DNA of 23,443 nucleotides from HIMB59 sp038124765 (lineage in GTDB: Bacteria > Pseudomonadota > Alphaproteobacteria > HIMB59), in contig JAYPCO010000018.1 in the NCBI GenBank assembly GCA_038124765.1, positions 1 through 23,443 on the forward strand. Reading direction: 5' to 3'. The translations under genes and the position numbers were made by a program. The notes beneath the pieces were generated by a model, which was given only the letters and a program-made list of their open reading frames with translations, was not told where the DNA came from and searched no databases. Shown here one piece after another: positions 7,605 to 15,589 of the stretch (position 1 is the first letter of the stretch; every line of letters begins with the position of its first letter).

Positions 7605-8587
7605 TTGCTTTGTAGTTTAGTTAAATGCGAGTAAGCTACTCCCTTATCAAGTGCATTGGTTAGGATTTCATAACATTCATCAAATTTTAATTTTTTATTA
7701 TAGGTTAGCATTCCATAAATAGAATTTATAATAACTATATCTCTATAGCTGTCCTTCTTTCCATTAAAAAGTTCTAAAAGCCTATTGGCATTATATTTTG
7801 GATCTTTACCTAGGATCTGTTTAAAATTTGGTATATGGCATAGAAATTTTTTAAAGGAATTAGGTTTAATCTCTTTTTTGACTAGACGCTTATTTATATT
7901 TGTAAAAAAAACAGTTGGAGCAAATATACTTATTTCATCAAGACCATCTTTTGAATAAAAAACATTAAAGTTATTAAGTTTTATATTCATCAAAATATTT
8001 GCTATTACTTTTGATGAAAATTCATCTGTGGTGCCGAGTAATTGATATTTAGCACTCATTGGGTTTAGGGTAGGTCCCATATAATTAAAAATAGTTTTCT
8101 TGCCAATTAGTCTTCTAACTTCAGCCACTTGACCTAAATTTGGGTAAAATAAAGGAGCATTCAAATATGTAAAATTATTTTTTTTTAATTGTTGAAGATT
8201 GATTTTGGCATCATTAGTACAAATTATTTTTAATTCATTAATTATATCACTGGATCCGCTTGATGAACTTGCTGCTCTATTTCCGTGTTTGGCTATTGGA
8301 ACGCCTACGGATGCTAATAAAAGAGCAACTGTAGTTGATATATTTAGGGTTTTTAAACCATCTCCACCTGTACCACATGTATCCAAACAATTACCATCAC
8401 TTGTAATTTTATTAGAATTTTCAAATATGAAACTTCTTAGATTTGTTAATATTTCAATATTATTTAGGAATTGACTTAATTGATAAATGATAATTGATTG
8501 ATGGACAATATTATTGCATTCAAATAAATATCTGATTGCCTTTTTTGAATTGGATTTATTTATTTTATCAAAAATATTAAAGTTCAT
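7601..8587 (-). CDS. trpD: TrpD, anthranilate phosphoribosyltransferase
   Basis: Transfers phosphoribosyl from PRPP to anthranilate, the second committed step of tryptophan synthesis. It has 328 residues, slightly short of the usual 335-350. It carries the PRPP-binding glycine loop CGTGGDGLKTLNIST (71-85), the KHGNRA..SS..GSSD block (100-114), and the anthranilate-side region APLFYP...VRRLIGKKTIFNYMGPTLNP. GLDEIS follows near the C-terminal third, as in the family. Both ends overlap neighbours by 4 nt (ATGA), with trpG upstream and trpC downstream. It is a separate gene, not fused to trpG. Confidence 0.96.
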   Translation of the reverse strand: MNFNIFDKINKSNSKKAIRYLFECNNIVHQSIIIYQLSQFLNNIEILTNLRSFIFENSNKITSDGNCLDTCGTGGDGLKTLNISTTVALLLASVGVPIAKHGNRAASSSSGSSDIINELKIICTNDAKINLQQLKKNNFTYLNAPLFYPNLGQVAEVRRLIGKKTIFNYMGPTLNPMSAKYQLLGTTDEFSSKVIANILMNIKLNNFNVFYSKDGLDEISIFAPTVFFTNINKRLVKKEIKPNSFKKFLCHIPNFKQILGKDPKYNANRLLELFNGKKDSYRDIVIINSIYGMLTYNKKLKFDECYEILTNALDKGVAYSHLTKLQSK

Positions 8588-9153
8588 ATTAAATCTATAA
8601 AATTATTTATTATAGTTTCTCCGTATTGCGTATCAATACTCTCAGGGTGATATTGAATTCCATAAATAGAATATAATTCATGTTTAAAGCTCATTATAAT
8701 GTTATCTTCAGTTGATTTACCTGTAACAATAAGATTTGAAGGAAAGTTTTTTTGTTCTAAATAAAGTGAATGATATCGAGTTGCCTTAAAATTAGTTGGA
8801 ATATTTTCAAATAACTTACATTTATTTTCTTTTATAATATTAGATATTTTACCGTGGTAGGGTTTCTTTAAAGTGCTTATTTTTGATCCAAAATATACTC
8901 CTAGAATTTGATGCCCTAAACAAACTCCCAATATTGGAATAAATGAATAAATTTTATTCACTAATTCTAAACATTCCCCTGCGTTAAATGGATTACTTGG
9001 ACCAGGGGATATAACGACAGCTTTGCTATCAATAATTTTATTTATATTTTTAAATATTTGATCGTTTTTAAAAACATTTACTTTCTCTCTTTTTGCAATG
9101 TAGTGATAAAGATTGAAAGTAAAGCTATCGTAATTGTCAATAAGAGCTATCAT
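8584..9153 (-). CDS. trpG: TrpG, anthranilate synthase component II (glutamine amidotransferase)
   Basis: Class I glutamine amidotransferase that releases ammonia from glutamine for TrpE. The 189 residues are the normal size for a free-standing subunit. It shows IDNYDSFTFNL at the N-terminus, the VISPGPSNP oxyanion loop (47-55), nucleophile Cys78 in GVCLGHQ, and His169 and Glu171 in YHPES. The start overlaps the end of trpE by 4 nt, which fits the 1:1 complex of the two subunits. In some bacteria the same subunit also serves aminodeoxychorismate synthase (PabA); whether it does so here cannot be told from this window. Confidence 0.95.
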   Translation of the reverse strand: MIALIDNYDSFTFNLYHYIAKREKVNVFKNDQIFKNINKIIDSKAVVISPGPSNPFNAGECLELVNKIYSFIPILGVCLGHQILGVYFGSKISTLKKPYHGKISNIIKENKCKLFENIPTNFKATRYHSLYLEQKNFPSNLIVTGKSTEDNIIMSFKHELYSIYGIQYHPESIDTQYGETIINNFIDLI

Positions 9154-10538
9154 ATTTTGTGAGCTAATTTATAGGCTGCAAAAAGGGCATTTGCCTTATT
9201 GATGCATTCAAGATGTTCCTTTTCTGGATTACTGTCGTAGACAATACCAGCACCGCTTTGGGCGTAGATAGTCTTGTTTTTAATCAAAACGGTTCTTAGA
9301 TTGATACAACTGTCCATATCGCCGTTAGCATCTAAGTAACATACTGCACCAGAATAAAATTCCCTATTGATGCTCTCAAGTTCCTCTAATATTTCTAGTG
9401 CTCTAATTTTGGGAGCACCAGATACTGTACCTGCAGGAAGGCCAGCATATAGGCCATCAATCGGTGATAAGTTAGGCTTCAATTCTCCAATTACGTTGCT
9501 TACTATATGCATAACATGAGAGTAATATTCTATAATATTTTTTTCAGTTACTTTTACTGAATTAGTTTTAGCTATTTGACCAACATCGTTTCTTCCTAAA
9601 TCAACTAACATTAAATGTTCTGCTAATTCCTTTTGATCACTAAGCAAATCTTCTTTTAACAGCTCATCTTCTTGATTATTTTTGCCTCTTTTTCTAGTAC
9701 CGGCAATAGGCCTTAGTGTAATTTTTCTATTTTTGATATTAATCATGGTCTCTGGGCTCGAGCAGATTATTTGATAATCATCTAAATTAAAAAATACCAA
9801 ATAAGGGGAGGGGTTGATTGAGCGAAGAGATCGATAAAATTGAAAAGGATGAATTTTATATGGTGCTGAAAATCTTTGAGATAGCACTGCCTGAAATATT
9901 TCACCTTTGACAATTTCTTTTTTAATTTGATTGACTTTATTTATATATTCCAATTTTGTTGTATGTGATTTAAATTTACCAGCCAAATTTTTATGATTAC
10001 TTTTTTGTTTAGCAAAATTACCTAATAATAATTTTTGAATTTTATAGATTGATTTTTCAGCAACTGATTTTGATTTTGAAACTTCAATTAAATGTGTTTC
10101 ATTCAAAATATTATCGATGATAATTAAGTTTTTGGGTTTTACGAAATGTGCCAAAGGGATATTAATTTCATTTTTTTCAATATTATATTTAAGTTTTGGT
10201 AATGTGAATTTGCACAAATCAAATGTTAAACTTCCTACTAATATAGGTAAGGGAATTTTTTCGTTATATTTTATGGATAATTTTTGTTGGGCGTAGATTT
10301 GCCTAATAAATTTATCAGGCGACTTAATATTAATTTTTTTTTTATTGATGGTGGCTTTATTTATAAAAACTTTAATATTTTCATAGATATTAAAGAAAAT
10401 AATTGAATACCTTCCTTTGTTATCTCCCCCTATGACTGACTCTAATATTGAAATATCTTGATAAATTTTTGATAATTTTTGATAAATTGTTACCGTATTT
10501 TCAGTATCTAAGAATATTTTTTTTCCATATATATTCAT
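9150..10538 (-). CDS. trpE: TrpE, anthranilate synthase component I
   Basis: Converts chorismate and ammonia to anthranilate and is normally the feedback-controlled entry to tryptophan synthesis. It has 462 residues. The N-terminal ILESVIGGDNKGRYS (31-45) contains the LLES-type element that binds inhibitory tryptophan in characterised TrpE proteins, so feedback inhibition is likely. The chorismate-binding domain has IFQAVLSQRF (214-223), SPETM (261-265), RPIAGTRKRG (276-285), EHLMLVDLGRND (307-318), LPAGTVSGAPK (367-377) and AQSGAGIVYDS (426-436). These favour TrpE over PabB. Only 3 nt separate it from the upstream ppiD-like gene, which leaves no room for a trp leader peptide and attenuator. 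Confidence 0.96.
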   Translation of the reverse strand: MNIYGKKIFLDTENTVTIYQKLSKIYQDISILESVIGGDNKGRYSIIFFNIYENIKVFINKATINKKKINIKSPDKFIRQIYAQQKLSIKYNEKIPLPILVGSLTFDLCKFTLPKLKYNIEKNEINIPLAHFVKPKNLIIIDNILNETHLIEVSKSKSVAEKSIYKIQKLLLGNFAKQKSNHKNLAGKFKSHTTKLEYINKVNQIKKEIVKGEIFQAVLSQRFSAPYKIHPFQFYRSLRSINPSPYLVFFNLDDYQIICSSPETMINIKNRKITLRPIAGTRKRGKNNQEDELLKEDLLSDQKELAEHLMLVDLGRNDVGQIAKTNSVKVTEKNIIEYYSHVMHIVSNVIGELKPNLSPIDGLYAGLPAGTVSGAPKIRALEILEELESINREFYSGAVCYLDANGDMDSCINLRTVLIKNKTIYAQSGAGIVYDSNPEKEHLECINKANALFAAYKLAHKI

Positions 10539-10541
10539 TAA

Positions 10542-12077
10542 TTACTGTTTTAATAATAACTGATTATTAACTTCGATTTCTGTCTCTGTTCTTAAATGAT
10601 CTATAATTTTAGAATAGATTAAGTTTATTATATTTTGTTTAATGTTTTGATCATCTAACTGACTTATAGAATTTAATTTTAGGTAAAGAACCTCATTGGG
10701 CAATTGTATTTTAACTAGCTCGTCTTTTTTAAGAGTAATTGCTTTTTCTAAATCTTCTTTTTCTAAAAAGGTATTTTTAATTGATAGAGAGTCAGTAAAA
10801 TAATTAATATTAACTGTCCCTATTTGATTTAAATCTTTTTCTGTATAATTATTTAATTGATGGTTTTTGAATTGTGTAAAATTAGTTAAAAATTTATTTT
10901 TTTCATCAATACTTATATCTGTAGAATTGATCTCTTTAACAGAAAACTCATATAAAAAATTATCATTTTTTGCTAAACCATTAAGTGAGTTAAAATCAAG
11001 AAAATGATAGTCAACTGGTATAAACTTTAAAAAATTAAAAGTATTTGAATAAAAAGTTAATTTTGTTTTGTAATTTTGAATAGCATCAAGGTTTTCAAGA
11101 TTTGTTATTGATTCAACCTCGGACTGGGTTAATTCATTAATAATTTCATCGTAAACTTCATCAAAGGTTTTTTGCTCTGAGTCGATAATGTTATTTAATT
11201 TTAAATAAAAATATTTATTAGCAATTTTAACTGGTTCGCTAGTACTACCTATATCTAGTCCCACCAAAACATTTTTTATATCAGGTATAATAATACTTTC
11301 TTTTATCTCTTCAAAATTTTTAAACTGGCTACCTTCTAAATTTTTAATCTCATCAAAAGAATTTGTTAATATTTCATTAGCAATAATTTGTTCATAAGAA
11401 TATTTTTTCTCCGTAGTAAATTTTTGAATATTTTGATTATAGTAATCTAGGGCAACATCCTCATTAAGGATATTTTCATTGATATATTTAACTAAATCAT
11501 ATTGTTCAATATCAATTTGATATATTTGAAAATTTTCAAAAAATTCAGTTTCAAATTCATAATTAATAGCTGAATTGGTATCTAAAATTTCGTAAATATT
11601 AATTTCTTTTATTTTCAGCAAATCTTCATTTACTGGAAAGTCAACCAAGTTAATTACCTCTAAAGAATTATTAAATATGTCTTTATCAATTCCATTTGTT
11701 ATTTCTTTTAAGTAATTTTGAAGTGTAGCCTCATCTAGATTTCTAAACATTTCATCATTATTAAGTGATTTTTTTAAAATAATCTTTTTTGAATCTTCAT
11801 TAATAAAAGTTTTTTGAGCTAGATAATTAGTAAATAGCAAATCATTGATATATTGATTTATAAATTGAATTCTATGATAGATTTCTTCTTGATCGGATAG
11901 ATTTGTTAATTCGTTATTTGCTTTATACGTATCCAGTTCTCTTAAAAATTCACTCTCAGTTATTTTATTCTTTCCTACTTTCAATACGTAGCTTTGACCC
12001 AAATAAGATCCAAAACCTATAAAAAGAAAGCTTATACCAAGTGCGGCACTAAATAAGATTACAATTATTTTTTTCAT
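10542..12077 (-). CDS. ppiD: PpiD/SurA-like membrane-anchored periplasmic folding factor
   Basis: Probable periplasmic chaperone acting on proteins leaving the Sec translocon. Residues 4-26 form one hydrophobic segment after MKK, giving an inner-membrane anchor with the rest in the periplasm. VLKVGKNKITESEFLRELDTY (31-51) matches the opening of SurA_N-type domains. A diverged parvulin-like region at about 224-298 (KKYSYEQIIA ... VGLDIGSTSEPVKIANKYFYLKL) is followed by SFEEV-type TFDEVYDEI. Few canonical PPIase active-site residues can be recognised, so it may be a chaperone without isomerase activity. At 511 residues it is shorter than typical alphaproteobacterial PpiD (about 630). Its place upstream of trpE and divergent from tpiA matches the alphaproteobacterial ppiD locus. 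Family assignment is good; activity is uncertain. Confidence 0.78.
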   Translation of the reverse strand: MKKIIVILFSAALGISFLFIGFGSYLGQSYVLKVGKNKITESEFLRELDTYKANNELTNLSDQEEIYHRIQFINQYINDLLFTNYLAQKTFINEDSKKIILKKSLNNDEMFRNLDEATLQNYLKEITNGIDKDIFNNSLEVINLVDFPVNEDLLKIKEINIYEILDTNSAINYEFETEFFENFQIYQIDIEQYDLVKYINENILNEDVALDYYNQNIQKFTTEKKYSYEQIIANEILTNSFDEIKNLEGSQFKNFEEIKESIIIPDIKNVLVGLDIGSTSEPVKIANKYFYLKLNNIIDSEQKTFDEVYDEIINELTQSEVESITNLENLDAIQNYKTKLTFYSNTFNFLKFIPVDYHFLDFNSLNGLAKNDNFLYEFSVKEINSTDISIDEKNKFLTNFTQFKNHQLNNYTEKDLNQIGTVNINYFTDSLSIKNTFLEKEDLEKAITLKKDELVKIQLPNEVLYLKLNSISQLDDQNIKQNIINLIYSKIIDHLRTETEIEVNNQLLLKQ

Positions 12078-12115
12078 CTATTAATAAATTTATAATGTGA
12101 TATCAGTAAAATACT
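12078..12115. promoter_or_regulatory. Divergent intergenic promoter region between ppiD and tpiA
   Basis: This 38-nt segment is the only clear intergenic space in the window and separates the two large divergent gene trains. On the + strand it contains a perfect sigma70-type -10 hexamer TATAAT at 12091-12096, about 20 nt upstream of the tpiA ATG. A good -35 at 17-nt spacing is not visible because that position falls in a T-run inside the ppiD start. On the - strand TATAAA (12094-12089) overlaps the same bases and could be the -10 for ppiD. Both leaders would be very short, and the two promoters would compete for one site. Confidence 0.55.
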
Positions 12116-12826
12116 ATGAAATATATAATTTTTAATTGGAAATCATATTTAAATTTATCTGAAACTTTAAAGTTAACTAAGTTAGTAAATAAATTACCAA
12201 ATTCAAATAAATTTAAGTTTATATATAGTCCAAATGGATTATTTACATCCTTGATAAAATCTCACTTCCCTAAATCTAATGTAGCAACTCAGAATATCGA
12301 TATATTTGGAATGGGCGCTAACACCGGTTCAATTGACATATCCTTATTAAAAGATTTAAAAATAAAATTTACTTTATTAGGTCACTCTGAAGTTAGATCT
12401 AACTTGCTTGAGTCTGATAAACTTGTCAGTAATAAATTAAATCAGTGTATGGATCATCAAATAACTCCAATTGTCTGTATTGGTGAAACACTAAGCATAT
12501 ATAAATCTAAAAAGACGAAATCTTTTTTGAATAAACAGATTTCAACAATTTTTTCAGATAAAAATAAATATCAAGAAGTTATACTTGCATATGAACCAAT
12601 TTGGTCAATTGGAACGGGACTTACCCCTCAAATGTCTGAAATAGAGGAAATTTGTTCATATTTAACGAAAATTTTAAAAAAATATTCTTTTAAAAAAATA
12701 AATATTTTATATGGTGGTTCCGTAAATTTAGACAATATAAAAGAAATTTTAAATTTACCAAGTGTAGATGGTGTTTTAGTTGGATCTGCATCCACCAAAT
12801 CATCATTTATTAATTTTTTTAAATAG
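12116..12826 (+). CDS. tpiA: TpiA, triosephosphate isomerase
   Basis: Interconverts dihydroxyacetone phosphate and glyceraldehyde 3-phosphate in glycolysis and gluconeogenesis. It has 236 residues, a little below the usual 250. Active-site residues are present: Asn7 and Lys9 (FNWKSY, family NWKMN), His90 (LLGHSEVR), Glu160 (AYEPIWSIGTG) with loop 6 following, and the phosphate-binding YGGSVN (199-204) and VGSAS (222-226). The ATG at 12116 lies about 20 nt after a consensus -10, so it is probably the first gene of the plus-strand train. secG follows after 5 nt. Confidence 0.97.
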   Translation: MKYIIFNWKSYLNLSETLKLTKLVNKLPNSNKFKFIYSPNGLFTSLIKSHFPKSNVATQNIDIFGMGANTGSIDISLLKDLKIKFTLLGHSEVRSNLLESDKLVSNKLNQCMDHQITPIVCIGETLSIYKSKKTKSFLNKQISTIFSDKNKYQEVILAYEPIWSIGTGLTPQMSEIEEICSYLTKILKKYSFKKINILYGGSVNLDNIKEILNLPSVDGVLVGSASTKSSFINFFK

Positions 12827-12831
12827 AGAAA

Positions 12832-13155
12832 ATGATTAATATTTTTTTAATAGTAAGCGGAGTTATTGGTTTAATTCTAATTCTAATTATTTTATTTCAA
12901 AAAACAGAGGGTGGTAGTTTAGGTTTAGGAACTCAGACCTCATTAACCGGCGGTATGACATCAAATAAATCATCAATGGGAGGCATGACTAAAATTACTT
13001 ATGCTCTAGGTTTCGGATTTTTATTTTGGTGTTTATTCATGGGTGCTGTAATTACAAAACAATATTCATCTTCCGCAGATCTTGAAAATATTCAGGAAAA
13101 TATTGCGATTGATGAAAAATTAGAGGAAAAGATTCCAGAAGTACCTAACCAGTGA
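12832..13155 (+). CDS. secG: SecG, preprotein translocase subunit
   Basis: Small accessory subunit of the SecYEG channel in the inner membrane. The 107 residues contain two hydrophobic segments (about 3-22 and 54-74). These are joined by a Gly/Ser/Thr-rich loop with QKTEGGSLGLG (23-33), which corresponds to the conserved LLQ..EGGGLG element of SecG. An acidic C-terminal tail follows (about 81-107). It sits between tpiA and pyrG, the common proteobacterial and alphaproteobacterial location. A weak AGAGAA sequence precedes the ATG. The stop overlaps the GTG of pyrG by 4 nt (GTGA). Confidence 0.93.
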   Translation: MINIFLIVSGVIGLILILIILFQKTEGGSLGLGTQTSLTGGMTSNKSSMGGMTKITYALGFGFLFWCLFMGAVITKQYSSSADLENIQENIAIDEKLEEKIPEVPNQ

Positions 13156-14771
13156 AATTAATATTCGTTACCGGAGGTGTTGTATCATCACTAGGTAAGG
13201 GAATAGTCACTGCTTCACTTGCTTCTCTTTTAAGATCAAGAGGAGTAAAGTTAAAAATTCGAAAATTAGATCCCTATTTAAATGTTGACCCAGGAACGAT
13301 GAGTCCGTATCAGCATGGAGAGGTTTTTGTAACTGATGATGGTTATGAAACTGATCTTGATTTAGGTCACTATGAAAGATTTACAGATATTACGTGTTCT
13401 AAAGATGACTCCATTTCCTCCGGTAAAATTTACTCAACCATAATTTCTAAAGAGAGAAAGGGTGAATACTTAGGTTCAACCGTTCAAGTAATACCACATG
13501 TCACTGAAGAAATTAAAAATTCCATTAAGAAATCTACTAAAAAAGACGACGTAGTAATTTGCGAAATAGGAGGCACTGTTGGTGATATCGAAAGCCTTCC
13601 TTTTTTAGAGGCTATAAGACAGTTTAAAAACGAAAAGCAATTTGAAACACTCTTAATTCATTTGACCTTATTGCCATACATTGCAACTTCTGGCGAAGTA
13701 AAAACGAAGCCAACTCAGCATTCTGTTAAAGAACTTTTAAATTCTGGAATTCAACCAGATATTATTGTTTGTAGAAGTAATATAAAAATTAAAACCGAAG
13801 AGATCCAAAAAATTAGTCTTTTTTGTAATGTTCCCTCAAACGCGGTAATACCTTCCTATGATGTTGAAAGTATTTACCAAGTACCTGGTTTGCTATCTAA
13901 ATCTAAATTAGATGATTTGGTAATTAAAAAGTTAAATATCAAAGTAAGTAAAAAAAAGAATTTAACTCAATGGACAAATTTTGAAATTTTAGAAAGCAGA
14001 GCCAAGGAAGATTTAAATATATTCATCATAGGTAAATATGTTCATCTTAAGGATAGCTATAAATCATTATATGAAGCTATTTATCATGCGGGTGTTCATA
14101 ATAAAGCAAATGTTAAAATTAAATGGCTAGACTCCGAAACTATCAACAGAAAAAATGTTTCTGAATTACTAAAAAATGCCAATGGAATATTAATTCCAGG
14201 TGGCTTTGGTAATAGGGGAATTTCAGGAAAATTAGAGGCGATTAAGTTTGCTCGTGAAAAACAAATTCCTTTTTTAGGAATATGTCTTGGAATGCAATTA
14301 TCTATATTAGAATTTGCAAAAAATGTTTTAAAAATTAAAAACTCTGGAAGTTCAGAATTTGGTAAATATAAATACAATTTTATATCTCTAATGACAGAGT
14401 GGAATCAAAAAAATAAGTTAGTTAAACGTTCAAAGGATAATGATTTGGGGGCATCTATGCGTCTTGGATCTTACCCTTGTCATATTAAACCCAAATCACT
14501 AGCCTCTAAGATTTATAAAAAGAAATTAATTCATGAACGACACAGACATCGATATGAAGTAAATCCAAAATATAGAAACTTATTAGAGAAAAAAGGATTA
14601 TCTTTTTCTGGTTTTTCAAAAGATAAAAAACTTTTGGAAATTATTGAAATATCTAACCATAAATGGTTTTTTGGTGTTCAATTCCATCCTGAACTAAAGT
14701 CCAAACCTTTTAAACCCCATCCAATTTTTTTATCTTTCGTGAAAAACAGTTTAATTTATAAAAATGGTTAA
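13152..14771 (+). CDS. pyrG: PyrG, CTP synthase
   Basis: Aminates UTP to CTP using ATP and glutamine. It has 539 residues, the usual size. The N-terminal synthetase domain has FVTGGVVSSLGKGI (5-18), the P-loop-like ATP site, plus RKLDPYLNVDPGTMSPYQHGEV (37-58, split across UTP and ATP contacts) and CEIGGTVGDIES (137-148). The C-terminal glutaminase domain has GGFGNRG (350-356), nucleophile Cys378 (GICLGMQ), His512 and Glu514 (QFHPE), and RHRHRYEVN (463-471). Translation starts at GTG 13152 overlapping the secG stop, and the end overlaps kdsA by 8 nt. Confidence 0.98.
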   Translation: MKLIFVTGGVVSSLGKGIVTASLASLLRSRGVKLKIRKLDPYLNVDPGTMSPYQHGEVFVTDDGYETDLDLGHYERFTDITCSKDDSISSGKIYSTIISKERKGEYLGSTVQVIPHVTEEIKNSIKKSTKKDDVVICEIGGTVGDIESLPFLEAIRQFKNEKQFETLLIHLTLLPYIATSGEVKTKPTQHSVKELLNSGIQPDIIVCRSNIKIKTEEIQKISLFCNVPSNAVIPSYDVESIYQVPGLLSKSKLDDLVIKKLNIKVSKKKNLTQWTNFEILESRAKEDLNIFIIGKYVHLKDSYKSLYEAIYHAGVHNKANVKIKWLDSETINRKNVSELLKNANGILIPGGFGNRGISGKLEAIKFAREKQIPFLGICLGMQLSILEFAKNVLKIKNSGSSEFGKYKYNFISLMTEWNQKNKLVKRSKDNDLGASMRLGSYPCHIKPKSLASKIYKKKLIHERHRHRYEVNPKYRNLLEKKGLSFSGFSKDKKLLEIIEISNHKWFFGVQFHPELKSKPFKPHPIFLSFVKNSLIYKNG

Positions 14772-15588
14772 TAAAGTAAGCCTTAATAATTTTATCATAA
14801 AGAATGATACAGATAGACTGACTCTAATAGCGGGTCCTTGTTTATTAGAGAGTGAAAAATTAGTCTACAATGTTGCCAATAAGTTAGTTCAATATTCTAA
14901 AAAAGAAAAATTTAATCTTATTTTTAAATGTAGTTTTGATAAAGCTAATAGAAGCTCAGATAATACAACTAGAAATAAAATGAACTTAGATAAATCATTA
15001 AATATAATGAAGAATTTAAAAAAAGATTTAAATATTCCTATTACATCTGATGTTCATGAAACTCATCAGATTGATAAATTAGCAGAAATTTTAGATATAA
15101 TTCAAATACCAGCTTTTTTATGTAGGCAAACTGATTTAATTAAAGCAGCTGCCCAGACTAAAAAAATAGTCAATGTTAAGAAAGGTCAGTTTTTATCTCA
15201 CAATGAGGTGAAAAATATAATTAGCAAAATTGAAAATGAAAATAATAAAAAAATTCTTATTACCGAAAGAGGTAATTCGTTTGGTTATAACTATTTAGTA
15301 AATGACTTTAAAGGAATTCATTTAATGAAAAGTTTTAACTACCCCGTTATTTTTGACTCTACTCATAGTGTTCAAATTCCGGGGGGGATGGGTTCAAAAA
15401 GTGGAGGAGCTAGGGAGTATGTTTTTCCATTATCTAAAGCTGCTGCTGCATTAAGGTTAGCAGGCTTTTTTATCGAAACACATCCAAATCCTGAGAGGGC
15501 GCTAAGTGACGGACCCAATATGGTTTATCTAAGCAAAATGCCTAATCTTTTAAAATCAATTAACAAAATCAATAAGGCGGCTATATAA
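14764..15588 (+). CDS. kdsA: KdsA, 3-deoxy-8-phosphooctulonate synthase (metal-dependent type)
   Basis: Condenses arabinose 5-phosphate and phosphoenolpyruvate to Kdo 8-phosphate, the precursor of the inner-core LPS sugar Kdo. It has 274 residues, normal length. Blocks seen include LIAGPCLLESE (21-31), KCSFDKANRSS (55-65), TSDVHE (94-99), NVKKGQFLS (137-145) and HSVQIPGG (201-208). Cys26, His201, Glu238 and Asp249 match the metal ligands Cys11, His185, Glu222 and Asp233 of the Aquifex enzyme in order and spacing. The metal-independent E. coli enzyme has Asn instead of that Cys. It complements the lipid A genes at the left end. PEP is supplied by enolase, encoded next. Confidence 0.97.
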   Translation: MVNKVSLNNFIIKNDTDRLTLIAGPCLLESEKLVYNVANKLVQYSKKEKFNLIFKCSFDKANRSSDNTTRNKMNLDKSLNIMKNLKKDLNIPITSDVHETHQIDKLAEILDIIQIPAFLCRQTDLIKAAAQTKKIVNVKKGQFLSHNEVKNIISKIENENNKKILITERGNSFGYNYLVNDFKGIHLMKSFNYPVIFDSTHSVQIPGGMGSKSGGAREYVFPLSKAAAALRLAGFFIETHPNPERALSDGPNMVYLSKMPNLLKSINKINKAAI

Positions 15589-15589
15589 A

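Noticed and set aside
8199..8474. 91-codon open frame on the plus strand
   Set aside because: It is antisense to the trpD glycine-loop region, with no protein family recognised.
14096..14377. 93-codon open frame on the minus strand
   Set aside because: It is antisense to the pyrG glutaminase domain and reflects its codon pattern.
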